A DNA stretch of 56,423 nt. Source: CAZSLZ01 sp964607865. Its GTDB lineage: Bacteria; Vulcanimicrobiota; JAJTBE01; CAZSLZ01. The DNA lies in assembly GCA_964607865.1 (NCBI GenBank), contig CAZSLZ010000002.1, positions 1 to 56,423 of the forward strand, written 5' to 3'. The translations under genes were made by a program, and so were the position numbers. The notes beneath the pieces are model-generated. The model worked only from the letters and a program-made list of their open reading frames with translations. It was not told the DNA's origin and did not search any database. Positions 1-7,715 of the stretch are shown piece after piece. Each line of letters starts with the position of its first letter. Within the stretch, counting starts at the first letter, position 1.

Positions 1-960
1 TTCTCTCTGGCGAATTTTGTTGTCCAGTTCATCGGTGTTCTTGACTTTGAACTGCTTCTTGAATTTTTCAAATTCAGCTTCGCCTTTTTTGGGCAACCCC
101 ACGGCGAATATCATGGTTAAAAAGATGGCAAAACCTATACCCACAACTATCATGGGTTCTCTCAAAAGAGGTTCGTTAAGCACTGCCAGGTGAATAAGAT
201 AAAAAACCACCAATAATGCCATTAATATATAAGGTTGCCTCAAGTAATTGGCAAAATTATTGGCAAAACTGTAAAAACCGCCCTCTTTTAAACTGGCGGC
301 GGTGGCAAAACCCTGTTTTGCCGGAAGGTTATTACTGTCCAGGGTCAGGGCTTTTGAATACTGGTATTCAGCTATATCCAGAAAACGGGCTTCCAGGAAA
401 TAATCCCCCAGTTTTAAATAAGGGATGGCGGTTTTATCATTGAAGGGAAGGGGAGGTTCATAAACTGACTTGTCTATGTTCCGGTCGTAAACTTTCTTCC
501 GGGCGCCTTCAATTACCTGTTTTAATTTGGGGCAATTTTCATCTATGGATTTTGCCTTGTATGCCATATCCAGAGCTTCTTCGAAACGGCCCCGGTGAAT
601 TAAAAAGGTGGCATATTCCACCATAAATAATGGTTTGTCCGGGGAATAGGTTATGGCTTTTTTCATGTTTTTTTCCGCCAGCGCCATATCGCCGGATCCC
701 CAATTGATCAAGCCCAGCAGAAATTGATGATGAAAATTCTCCGGTTCCAGTTCAATTGAAATTTCGATGGTTTTCTCGGCCTTGCGGAAATTTCCCAGTT
801 CTTTAAAGGCGAGAGCCTTGTAATGGAAAGCCAGAGCGCTGTTTTCCCTTTCTTCCAGAGCGCTGTTTGCATACCTGAGCATTTTTTGAATATTGCCAAG
901 CTTATAATTTGCATATGCATTTGTAAGAATATCTTCAAAACTTTGTTCTTTGGCTGCCAT
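1..960 (-). CDS. TPR-repeat membrane protein, C-terminus cut off by window edge
   Basis: An open frame reads from an ATG at 960 down to base 1 with no stop, giving 320 visible codons, so the C-terminus lies outside the window. The first ~220 residues are helical with TPR-like spacing, for example ALAFHYKALAFKELGNFRKA and a following segment with LEPENFHHQF. Near residues 255-300 two hydrophobic segments (starting YILMALLVVFYL and MIVVGIGFAIFL) look like a membrane hairpin, followed by a charged tail. TPR domains usually act as protein-protein scaffolds, here probably cytoplasmic and membrane anchored. Partner and function are unknown. The upstream DNA is a repeat-rich tract, so the gene probably heads its own transcript. 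Confidence 0.75.
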   Translation of the reverse strand, partial: MAAKEQSFEDILTNAYANYKLGNIQKMLRYANSALEERENSALAFHYKALAFKELGNFRKAEKTIEISIELEPENFHHQFLLGLINWGSGDMALAEKNMKKAITYSPDKPLFMVEYATFLIHRGRFEEALDMAYKAKSIDENCPKLKQVIEGARKKVYDRNIDKSVYEPPLPFNDKTAIPYLKLGDYFLEARFLDIAEYQYSKALTLDSNNLPAKQGFATAASLKEGGFYSFANNFANYLRQPYILMALLVVFYLIHLAVLNEPLLREPMIVVGIGFAIFLTMIFAVGLPKKGEAEFEKFKKQFKVKNTDELDNKIRQRE

Positions 961-1087
961 AATATCTATTCCGTTTCAAATTAAATAAAAAACCAACATA
1001 ATTATTGACAAACTTATCCATAAACTTATTTCTAAACCTGGAAACTTTTTCCTTCAAATTAAAGCTTTTATGAAGGTGGAAGGAGAA

Positions 1088-1150
1088 ATGCATAAAAATA
1101 TCATAATAGGACCCCTTATGCTGATTCCAAAAAACTTCAACGATTGTTGA
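1088..1150 (+). other. Very short ORF with a good ribosome-binding site, possibly a gene remnant
   Basis: A 20-codon frame starts at ATG 1088 behind an AAGGAG sequence six bases upstream and stops at 1148-1150. The neighbouring frame over the same region (about 1108-1178) reads plausibly as protein (ADSKKLQRLLKEKNEIYTEF). This suggests a truncated, frameshifted gene start that runs into the first repeat copy at 1179. It could equally be chance. No family is recognised. Confidence 0.2.
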
Positions 1151-1178
1151 AAGAAAAAAATGAAATCTACACAGAATT

Positions 1179-1214
1179 CGTCATCACAAGCATCCATAGG
1201 ATGCGTGGCGCTCT
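1179..1214 (+). repeat. Dispersed hairpin repeat, copy A
   Basis: This copy has the form CGTCATCAC ... GTGGCGCTCTC. The inner stem is GCATCC (1190-1195), loop ATA, GGATGC (1199-1204), a perfect 6-bp pairing. The outer arm is degenerate compared with the copies at 1357 and 15794. It belongs to the same family as the copies at 1357, 1441, 15794 and 46763. Confidence 0.75.
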
Positions 1215-1215
1215 C

Positions 1216-1279
1216 TCCCCATTAAGAACGGGGGAATATATTGTTCGCCCCAATTTGGAATTGGGGAATAAATTGTTCG
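1216..1279 (+). repeat. Tandem AATAWATTGTTCGC units with hairpins
   Basis: Two units, GGGGAATATATTGTTCGC (ending 1248) and GGGGAATAAATTGTTCGC (1263-1279), lie about 31 bases apart. Between them is a perfect hairpin, CCCCAATT (1248-1255), loop TGG, AATTGGGG (1259-1266). A weaker stem TCCCC/GGGGA spans 1216-1235. A reverse-complement match of the 14-base core occurs at 46735-46748, again beside a CGTCAT hairpin repeat. The two elements therefore seem to travel together. Confidence 0.6.
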
Positions 1280-1356
1280 CATCGTAACCAGGAAAAACAG
1301 CGAAAGATCCGGCTGCTCACAGACGCAAGATAAATATGCTTGGAAATCCCGAAAAC

Positions 1357-1393
1357 CGTCATCACGAGGAGCGTCAGCGACGTGGTGATCTCT
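1357..1393 (+). repeat. Dispersed hairpin repeat, copy B
   Basis: Outer arms CGTCATCACG and CGTGGTGATCTC enclose an inner stem CGTC (1372-1375), loop AGC, GACG (1379-1382). Similarity to the copy at 15794 extends past the hairpin to about 1421, including a trailing TACCACACAGG and a GGGTATGGAAAC block. The repeated unit is therefore probably near 70 bases. Confidence 0.8.
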
Positions 1394-1440
1394 GTACCAC
1401 ACAGGTTAATGGGTATGGAAACCAACCCGATCTAAGTTGA

Positions 1441-1472
1441 GATTGCCATGCCTCTTCGAGGCTTGCAATAAC
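1441..1472 (-). repeat. Dispersed hairpin repeat, copy C (inverted)
   Basis: Read on the minus strand this is GTTATTGCAAG ... CATGGCAATC, an ATTGC/GCAAT variant of the family. The inner stem is GCCTC (1450-1454), loop TTC, GAGGC (1458-1462), perfectly paired. It lies in the opposite orientation to the two copies just upstream of it. Confidence 0.75.
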
Positions 1473-1551
1473 AACATAACGGGCTATGGAAATGTAACTG
1501 ACTTTTGGAAAACAGTATAAGATGTCTGTGAAAATATTTTCCATATTTTTC

Positions 1552-1577
1552 TTGCTGTGAATTTAAAATCACAGCAA
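1552..1577. promoter_or_regulatory. Perfect palindrome in front of uvrB, candidate operator
   Basis: TTGCTGTGA (1552-1560) and TCACAGCAA (1569-1577) form a perfect 9-bp inverted repeat with an AT-rich 8-base spacer, ending 32 bases before the uvrB start. A run of T does not follow it, so it is unlikely to be a terminator. UvrB belongs to the SOS regulon in many bacteria and LexA operators differ between phyla, so a lineage-specific LexA site is one reading. A CRP/FNR-type site (TGTGA/TCACA, but with an 8-base rather than 6-base spacer) is another. No direct evidence favours either. Confidence 0.45.
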
Positions 1578-1609
1578 ATTGTTACAGTTATAAAAAAGGA
1601 TTGAATTAA

Positions 1610-3649
1610 ATGTCTTTGTTTAAATTGAAGACTCCATACCCCCCCAGGGGAGACCAGCCCGAGGCTATCGAAAAACTGGCCCGGAGTCTGGACGAGGGGC
1701 ACCACCACCAGACTCTTCTGGGGGTTACAGGTTCGGGCAAAACCTATACCATGGCCAATGTAATTTCCAAGCTTGGCAAACCTGCCCTGATAATATCTCA
1801 TAACAAAACCCTGGCAGCCCAACTGTGCGCCGAATTCCAGGAGTTCTTTCCCGAAAATGCTGTGGAATATTTTATAAGTTACTATGATTATTACCAGCCT
1901 GAGGCCTATATTCCCACATCTGATGTATATATTGAAAAAGATTCATCTATCAACGAGGAGATCGATCGGCTTCGCCATTCTGCCACCCAGTCTGTACTGG
2001 AAAGAAAAGATGTTATTGTTGTTGCCAGTGTTTCCTGTATTTATGGGCTGGGATCCCCGGAAGCCTATAAGCAGACGGTTTTATCCCTTAAAGAGGGAGC
2101 TGAGGTAGAAAGGGAATTTGTTCTGGAAAGGCTGATTAATATGCAGTATTCCCGGACTACTATCACGCCGGCACGGGGCCAGTTCCGAATACGGGGAGAA
2201 ATTCTGGAAATTTGCCCCGCCCATGAAGACCAGATTATCCGGGTGGAGTTTTTTGGCGATGAAATTGATACTGTCAGGGTCCTCGACCACCTCACCGGGG
2301 AGGTTCTGGACAAATCAGGAGAAATAACCATCTTTCCCGCCAAGCATTTTATTACTACCCTGCCCAATTTTGACCGGGCGCTGACCGCAATAGAGGATGA
2401 ACTGAGAGGCCAGATTAAATATTTTAAAGAAAAAGACATGTACCTGGAAGCTCAGCGGATTGAGATGAGAACCCGGAACGACCTGGAGCTTCTGAAAGAA
2501 ATCGGTTACTGCAACGGTGTGGAGAATTATTCCCGGCACCTTACCGGCCGAAAATCCGGCGAACCCCCTTTTACGCTTATCGATTATTTTCCCGGAGATT
2601 TTGTGACTTTTATAGATGAATCCCATGTAACAATTCCCCAGTTGAGAGGTATGCAGCACGGGGACAGATCGAGAAAAAAGAACCTTATAGAGTATGGTTT
2701 TCGCCTGCCCTCGGCCTTCGACAACCGGCCTCTCTCTTTTGAAGAATTTCTGACAAAAGTAAATCAGGTGGTCTATGTTTCCGCCACCCCGGGCCCCTTC
2801 GAACTGGAAAATTCAGCCCGGATTGTGGAACAGGTGATTCGCCCTACCGGACTGGTGGACCCGGAAATAATAATTCGCCCTGTTGCCCACCAGGTGGATG
2901 ATTTGATAGGTGAAATCAGAAAAAGAACCAAAAAAAAGGAGAGGGTGCTGGTCACCACCCTTACAAAAAAAATGTCCGAAGATCTAACCGACTATCTCAA
3001 TTCCATGAATATCCGGGTCAGGTATTTGCATTCCGAGATTGACTCCCTGGAGAGAATTGAAATACTCCGGGACCTTCGGCTGGGCAGGTTTGACGTTCTG
3101 GTGGGAATTAATCTTTTAAGGGAAGGGCTGGACTTGCCCGAGGTTTCCCTGGTGGCGATTCTTGATGCCGACAAGGAAGGTTTTCTGAGATCTGAAACCT
3201 CCCTGATTCAGACCATAGGACGGGCGGCCAGAAATGTGAGCGGAACTGTTATTCTGTATGCTGACGAAATTACAAAATCCATAAGAAGGGCTGTGGATGA
3301 AACTCAAAGGCGCCGACATATTCAACTGGAATATAACAGGGAACACAACATCGAACCCCAGACAATCCGCAAGGCAGTGAAGGATATACTGGGCAAACTC
3401 AGGATATCGGAAACTTCCGAGGTTTTGATGACAGAAAACAAGGAAAAACTTTCTATAGAAGGGCTGGAAAAATTGATAAGGGAAATTGAAGAAGCTATGA
3501 GGGACGCCGCTAAAAATATGGAGTTTGAAACTGCCGCTGCCCTGAGAGATGAAATGTTTGAACTTAAAAAAGAATTAAAAGCCCGGGTTGAGCAGACTCC
3601 GGTGGCTTTGCTGGCGGACCGGGAGGCCCGGGCCGGGGGGCTTGGCTAA
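1610..3649 (+). CDS. uvrB: Excinuclease ABC subunit B
   Basis: UvrB is the damage-verifying helicase of nucleotide excision repair. It is loaded by UvrA and recruits UvrC for dual incision. The 679-residue protein is of normal length and complete. Visible features are the N-terminal motif FKLKTPYPPRGDQPEAI, the Walker A GVTGSGKT at residues 38-45, the beta-hairpin region YYDYYQPEAYIP near residue 92, the DESH box in FIDESHVTIP, helicase motif VI QTIGRAARN, and a C-terminal UVR motif (EFETAAALRDEMFELKK, about residues 635-655) for UvrC contact. An AAGGA sequence lies about ten bases before the ATG. The stop overlaps the stop of the convergent DUF366 gene by three bases. The upstream palindrome at 1552 may control it. 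uvrA and uvrC are not in the window. Confidence 0.98.
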   Translation: MSLFKLKTPYPPRGDQPEAIEKLARSLDEGHHHQTLLGVTGSGKTYTMANVISKLGKPALIISHNKTLAAQLCAEFQEFFPENAVEYFISYYDYYQPEAYIPTSDVYIEKDSSINEEIDRLRHSATQSVLERKDVIVVASVSCIYGLGSPEAYKQTVLSLKEGAEVEREFVLERLINMQYSRTTITPARGQFRIRGEILEICPAHEDQIIRVEFFGDEIDTVRVLDHLTGEVLDKSGEITIFPAKHFITTLPNFDRALTAIEDELRGQIKYFKEKDMYLEAQRIEMRTRNDLELLKEIGYCNGVENYSRHLTGRKSGEPPFTLIDYFPGDFVTFIDESHVTIPQLRGMQHGDRSRKKNLIEYGFRLPSAFDNRPLSFEEFLTKVNQVVYVSATPGPFELENSARIVEQVIRPTGLVDPEIIIRPVAHQVDDLIGEIRKRTKKKERVLVTTLTKKMSEDLTDYLNSMNIRVRYLHSEIDSLERIEILRDLRLGRFDVLVGINLLREGLDLPEVSLVAILDADKEGFLRSETSLIQTIGRAARNVSGTVILYADEITKSIRRAVDETQRRRHIQLEYNREHNIEPQTIRKAVKDILGKLRISETSEVLMTENKEKLSIEGLEKLIREIEEAMRDAAKNMEFETAAALRDEMFELKKELKARVEQTPVALLADREARAGGLG

Positions 3650-4221
3650 TCTACTGCCTTTACTTTATAGCAGGCCTGCTTAATACTTTCCATTTCCTTT
3701 TTGAATCTATCCATAACTTTGTGGGCAAAAGAAACCGGCTCTATGCCCAGTTCTCCCAGCCCCGAGGTCGGTACTGGAGTGCCCTGGGTTAGTATGTTGA
3801 TACCCGTATGCATCAGAACTGAAACCGGAGAGCGGGTTGCTATGGAAACAGTAAGTTTTCTTTTGACCCCGGCAATTCCGATATGATAAAGATCATCACC
3901 GTCACGGAACAGCCTGCCCGGAATTGCCTGTTCTTCCAATTCTTCTTTCAGGGCATGGATGAACAATCGCTGGCGATGAACCATCATTTCCAGGTTATGG
4001 TCAAAAAACTCTGCAATAAAATGAAGCATTCTCGGGCTGTAAATTTTGTCATTGTTCTTTACGTCAAGCAGATCCACCATATTGTTTATGGACACATCAC
4101 ATGGCCCTGTAAAACCGACTATGGCGTTACCCGGAATATCAAAATTGTTGAAAATCCAGTGGGATATTAATTCCACGCCGGTATAGGGGGTTTCTTCATT
4201 TATATATTTTGTCTGTATCAT
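3646..4221 (-). CDS. DUF366 family protein
   Basis: A 191-residue soluble protein that I recognise as DUF366, a family of unknown function found in archaea and scattered bacteria. Supporting stretches are GPCDVSINNMVDLLDV (residues ~40-55), the run KIYSPRMLHFIAEFFD, and SGLGELGIEP near the C-terminus. The length is normal for the family and there is no signal peptide or membrane segment. It starts with an ATGA overlap on the RCK-N gene at 4218, so it is translationally coupled as the last gene of a minus-strand operon with a two-component pair. No biochemical role should be assumed. Confidence 0.8.
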   Translation of the reverse strand: MIQTKYINEETPYTGVELISHWIFNNFDIPGNAIVGFTGPCDVSINNMVDLLDVKNNDKIYSPRMLHFIAEFFDHNLEMMVHRQRLFIHALKEELEEQAIPGRLFRDGDDLYHIGIAGVKRKLTVSIATRSPVSVLMHTGINILTQGTPVPTSGLGELGIEPVSFAHKVMDRFKKEMESIKQACYKVKAVD

Positions 4222-4637
4222 TGGGGGCCAGAATCCGTATATTGATCGAAATTCTGCATTAAAACTTCCACAGCCTGCCGGGTGGGGCAGATGGTATCCA
4301 ACCCCAGTTTGTGAAATATTTTTTCCTTATCAGGGGCAAACACCCTGGCTACCGTGTGTTTCGCCTTTAAAAACTTTTTACCAATCTGGCCCACGGTCAG
4401 GTTTATGTTATCGTCCCCGGTCAACACCAGTAAAAGATCTGCCTGGTCCACCTTTGCCTGGCGCAATACTTCTATCTGGGTGGCGTCACCCACAATACGG
4501 AAACCGGAAAAATCAGTGGAAAGATTGGCAAAGGCATTTTCTTCCTTATCCACCAGTATTAAACTTTTTCCTTCCCTGGATAACTGGTTGGCCACCTGAA
4601 CACCCATCTGGCCGCTACCCACTATAACTACCAACAC
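4218..4637 (-). CDS. RCK-N / TrkA-N domain protein without RCK-C
   Basis: A 139-residue Rossmann protein beginning with the nucleotide-binding loop GSGQMG at residues 8-13 and an acidic residue after strand 2 (LVDKEENA), as in the regulatory TrkA/KtrA subunits of potassium transporters. The usual C-terminal RCK-C ligand domain is absent and no Trk/Ktr channel gene is in the window. It may therefore partner a channel encoded elsewhere or act as a stand-alone nucleotide sensor. It starts at a GTG preceded by AGGGTGA. It lies 12 bases after the response-regulator stop and overlaps the DUF366 start by four bases, so it is operonic with both. Confidence 0.8.
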   Translation of the reverse strand: MLVVIVGSGQMGVQVANQLSREGKSLILVDKEENAFANLSTDFSGFRIVGDATQIEVLRQAKVDQADLLLVLTGDDNINLTVGQIGKKFLKAKHTVARVFAPDKEKIFHKLGLDTICPTRQAVEVLMQNFDQYTDSGPQ

Positions 4638-4649
4638 AAATAATCACCC

Positions 4650-5309
4650 TTAACTTTCCTTGTTTTCTTTTATTTTCTTGACCACCCTGGCCAGGTTACG
4701 CTGGGCCTGGGAATAGCCCGGCTCCAACGCCAATGCCGCCTTGTAATGTTTTTTGGCTTCTTCATACTCAGCATTTATTTCCATTATGGCTCCCAGAATA
4801 TTATGAGGTTCAGCCTTCACCGGGTCTTTTCCGATGGCTTTCTTTAAATATTCACGGGCAGCTTCATATTTTTTACGGGTAATCTGGTCCTTGGCAAGTT
4901 CAATGTAAGCGCCGTAATCGTCTTCTTCATTTTCCGCCAGCCTTTTACGGGAAAGAATCTTATTTACTATATCCTGAATCTCCCTGGGAGTGAAGGGTTT
5001 CTGCATAAAATCAGCGGCGCCCAGCTTCATGGCTTCCACGGCCACATCCACAGTTCCGTGAGCTGTAACTATTACCACCGATACGTTGATTTCTTTTTCC
5101 CTGACTCTTTTCAGAACTTCCAGGCCGTCCATTCCCTGCATTTTCAAGTCCAGAAAAACCAGATCATACTTATTGTCTATAATTTTTTGAAGGCCTTCTT
5201 CCCCGTTAATTGCCTCGTCCACTTCCATATCAACATAGGACAGGCATTTGGAAAGGGTAAGCCTGATATTTTTTTCATCATCTATAACTAAAGCTTTGCC
5301 TCTGCTCAT
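4650..5309 (-). CDS. Response regulator with a TPR output domain
   Basis: Residues 4-120 are a CheY-like receiver with acidic pocket Asp10/Asp11, phospho-acceptor Asp54 (LVFLDLKMQGMDG), Thr82 and Lys104 (MQKPF). Instead of a DNA-binding domain, residues ~130-215 form about two TPR repeats (AREYLKKAIGKDPVKAEPHN and the following EEAKKHYKAALALEPGY). The output is therefore probably a protein contact. I place the start at ATG 5309 because GGAGGT sits six bases upstream. A frame four codons longer would put that Shine-Dalgarno inside the gene. It lies 19 bases downstream of the sensor kinase, its likely phosphodonor. Confidence 0.88.
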   Translation of the reverse strand: MSRGKALVIDDEKNIRLTLSKCLSYVDMEVDEAINGEEGLQKIIDNKYDLVFLDLKMQGMDGLEVLKRVREKEINVSVVIVTAHGTVDVAVEAMKLGAADFMQKPFTPREIQDIVNKILSRKRLAENEEDDYGAYIELAKDQITRKKYEAAREYLKKAIGKDPVKAEPHNILGAIMEINAEYEEAKKHYKAALALEPGYSQAQRNLARVVKKIKENKES

Positions 5310-5328
5310 AAATACCTCCATAGGTTTA

Positions 5329-7200
5329 TTAAATTGCTATTTCGTCTTCTCCATTTTCTTCCTTTGCTACGGGAAGGGTGAAATAGAACTGGGAACCCTT
5401 GCCCAGTTCGCTTTCCACCCACAAGGTTCCATGGTGGGCTCGTATTATTTCCAGGGAAAGGGCCAGTCCCAGCCCGGCGCCTCCCCTTTTGGGGTCGCTT
5501 TCCACCTGGACAAATTTTCTGAAAACTTTTTTCAAATAATCTCTGGGTATGCCTGAACCGGTATCTTCAACTCGGAATTCAATCAGGCCATCTTCACCCC
5601 GGGCAGCGCCCAGAGTAATTTTCCCGCCTTCAGGAGTATAACGCAGGGCGTTACTCACCAGGTTGTTAAGCACCTGCATTATCCGGTTATAATCGGCATA
5701 AACATTGGGCAATTCTTTCTCAATATCGGCAACCAGTTCGATTTTTTTTGCCTGGGCCTGGGCATTGAATGAATTGACCACGCTTATCAGTAAACTGTCA
5801 GGACTAACCGGGAAGAATTCCATTTCCATGCGGCCGGTTTCAATCCGGGAAATATCCAGCAGGTTGTTCATCATATACCGCATTCTAACCCCGTCTTCAT
5901 TGGCAGCGGCCAGTAATTCCTTCTGATCCGGCGTCAGGGGGCCTGCGGAACCTTCCAGAACCATTGCAATGCTCATCAAAATTGATGTAAGGGGGGTTCT
6001 TAACTCATGACTGGCTATGGAAATAAAATCGCTCTTCATCTGATCCAGTTCCTTCAACTTGGTTACGTCTTCAAGAAGAATAATGTAGGCTATGCGGGCG
6101 CCGTCCTCTTTTTCCACGGGAAAAACCTTGACCTGAAAATGTTTTGTCATACGATCGTAATTCCATTCAAAAGTGGGATACGTAAATTTTGGGGTGAAAT
6201 TCTGTTTTTCAATAGTATCTTCCACAATATTGAACAGCGCCTCGCTCTTGAAAATATCTCTGAAATCGCGGCCGTGGCTTATGCCGGGAATAAGATAGAA
6301 TACCCTTTCGGCGGTGGGGTTAACCATAATTATCTTGTAATGAGGGTCAATAACAATCATACAATCGCCCACAGAACGCAGGACCGCTTCGGTGCGTTTC
6401 TTTTCTTCAATAAGTTTCTCCAGGTTAAGGGTCTGGTATTCTCTCAGCCTTTTTATCATCTTGTTAAACTCTGTGGCTAATATACCGATTTCATCGGAAT
6501 ATTCGGTTTCCACTGATACGTCCAGGTTGCCCTTTCGCACCTCGGAAACTGCGGTTGTGAGGTTTTCCACCGGCCTTACTATTATATGAGTTAAAAGAAG
6601 GCTTACTCCGACACCCACAAAAATTCCCAGGCCTGAAATAATTATTACCGTACTAATATAATTTTCTGATATTTTTTTAGATTGCTGAATAGAGTTAAGC
6701 ATGGCCTTACGGTTCATTTCAATAAGGCTGAGGGTGTGTTGGCGAAGCTTATCCAGCTGCCACCGGGCAGTTTTAGTGTAAAGCTCGATATTGGCAGTGT
6801 TTTTTTCCTGCAGTGATTTTTCCAGCCAATTGTAATGAGCCAGGTATTCAATATAAAAATATTCAATTTTTTTTACCAGTTCAGCCTCACCCTGAAGGCT
6901 GGCATTGGCCTTGGCATCGTCAAGCCATTTGAAAAACTCTTCCCTGTTTTCGTTGAGAATCTGTTTGGCAGCTTCATTCTTTCCGGCGATGAGCATCCAT
7001 TGGCTGATCTGGTGCCTTTCCAGAATTTTCAAAATAGACTGGGCGGCAAAAATCGATTCGTAATTTTCCTTGATAACCTGTTCGGTTATGGAACTTAACT
7101 GCATCAGGCTGCGTATAGCCTGAAATGATATGAAAGTAAGTATTATCAGTAATAATATGTAAGAAATTAAAATCTTTTTTCGTAGATTAAACTTGAACAT
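5329..7200 (-). CDS. Membrane sensor histidine kinase (HAMP-PAS-HisKA-HATPase)
   Basis: A complete 623-residue hybrid-free kinase. Transmembrane segment 1 covers residues ~9-30, an all-helical periplasmic sensor ~31-178, and transmembrane segment 2 ~182-208. These are followed by HAMP (~209-255), a short coiled coil, PAS (~270-385, SVGDCMIVIDPHYKIIMVNP) and HisKA with phospho-acceptor His398 in SIASHELRTPLTS. The HATPase domain shows N box NLVSNALRYTPEGG, G1 DTGSGIP and G2 GGAGLGLAL. The ATG at 7200 is preferred over an in-frame TTG two codons upstream. The pairing and order match a KinB/NtrY-like sensor acting on the response regulator just downstream. The signal is unknown. Confidence 0.93.
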   Translation of the reverse strand: MFKFNLRKKILISYILLLIILTFISFQAIRSLMQLSSITEQVIKENYESIFAAQSILKILERHQISQWMLIAGKNEAAKQILNENREEFFKWLDDAKANASLQGEAELVKKIEYFYIEYLAHYNWLEKSLQEKNTANIELYTKTARWQLDKLRQHTLSLIEMNRKAMLNSIQQSKKISENYISTVIIISGLGIFVGVGVSLLLTHIIVRPVENLTTAVSEVRKGNLDVSVETEYSDEIGILATEFNKMIKRLREYQTLNLEKLIEEKKRTEAVLRSVGDCMIVIDPHYKIIMVNPTAERVFYLIPGISHGRDFRDIFKSEALFNIVEDTIEKQNFTPKFTYPTFEWNYDRMTKHFQVKVFPVEKEDGARIAYIILLEDVTKLKELDQMKSDFISIASHELRTPLTSILMSIAMVLEGSAGPLTPDQKELLAAANEDGVRMRYMMNNLLDISRIETGRMEMEFFPVSPDSLLISVVNSFNAQAQAKKIELVADIEKELPNVYADYNRIMQVLNNLVSNALRYTPEGGKITLGAARGEDGLIEFRVEDTGSGIPRDYLKKVFRKFVQVESDPKRGGAGLGLALSLEIIRAHHGTLWVESELGKGSQFYFTLPVAKEENGEDEIAI

Positions 7201-7300
7201 GGGCAACTTATTCCGTATTCTTTACTATATTCCTTTGTAAGCATCATTATTGGAAGGCATTTTGATTCTCTGATTATCTTTTGATTCCTGCTGATTTTTA

Positions 7301-7711
7301 TCATCCTGTCCGATCTTCAATGGAATTCTCCCAGCATTTTATTTCCTGAAGGGAAGTGAGAGCGTTTTTTTCCATATGTCGGGCAAAAGTATTTACACCA
7401 TCTACCACGTCCCAGAAGGCTAACCCTACCATAACCACCACCAGGGCGAATACCACGGCCCAGTATTTAACCTGCATCATATACAGTTTTTTGCTGGGAT
7501 CCGGCAAAAACCATATACCCCATAAAATCATTCCGGCAACCACCATTAGAATAAAGACACCGAAGAATCTCCGGGCCATGCGAATATTCAGCTGGCGTGC
7601 CGGGTAGCCGAAATCTTTGAGCCGGGGATAGTTTTTCAACTCCATCGATATCAGGTAAATGCTTCCGGTTATCAACAGAACCGATACTATGTAAGCAATA
7701 ATTTTTCCCAT
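7301..7711 (-). CDS. Small membrane protein with three predicted helices
   Basis: A 136-residue protein of no family I recognise. Hydrophobic segments are at about residues 3-21 (IIAYIVSVLLITGSIYLIS), 50-68 (FGVFILMVVAGMILWGIWF) and 82-101 (YWAVVFALVVVMVGLAFW). A basic loop (ARQLNIRMARRFF) lies between the first two and a hydrophilic C-tail follows the third. It lies four bases after comF and about 100 bases before the sensor kinase on the same strand, so it is probably co-transcribed. A role with the kinase is possible but unsupported. Confidence 0.7.
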   Translation of the reverse strand: MGKIIAYIVSVLLITGSIYLISMELKNYPRLKDFGYPARQLNIRMARRFFGVFILMVVAGMILWGIWFLPDPSKKLYMMQVKYWAVVFALVVVMVGLAFWDVVDGVNTFARHMEKNALTSLQEIKCWENSIEDRTG

Positions 7712-7715
7712 GAAC

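Larger units (their letters stand above)
961..1609. other. Repeat-rich intergenic tract between divergent genes
   Basis: About 650 bases without a convincing gene separate the TPR gene (minus) from uvrB (plus). The tract holds three copies of the CGTCAT-type hairpin repeat (1179-1214, 1357-1393 and 1441-1472, the last inverted). It also holds two copies of an AATAWATTGTTCGC unit around a perfect hairpin, a doubtful 20-codon frame at 1088, and a palindrome close to the uvrB start. Several apparent reading frames here are read through the repeats and look spurious. Confidence 0.7.

Noticed and set aside
1184..1425. Two overlapping minus-strand frames (~70 codons) in the repeat tract
   Set aside because: They are read through the hairpin repeats and AATAWATTGTTCGC units and have no good start site.
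1179..1472. CRISPR array made of the CGTCAT repeats
   Set aside because: The copies vary in sequence and orientation, their spacing is irregular and no cas gene is present.
2065..2439. 124-codon frame antisense to uvrB
   Set aside because: It is contained in uvrB and has no independent support.
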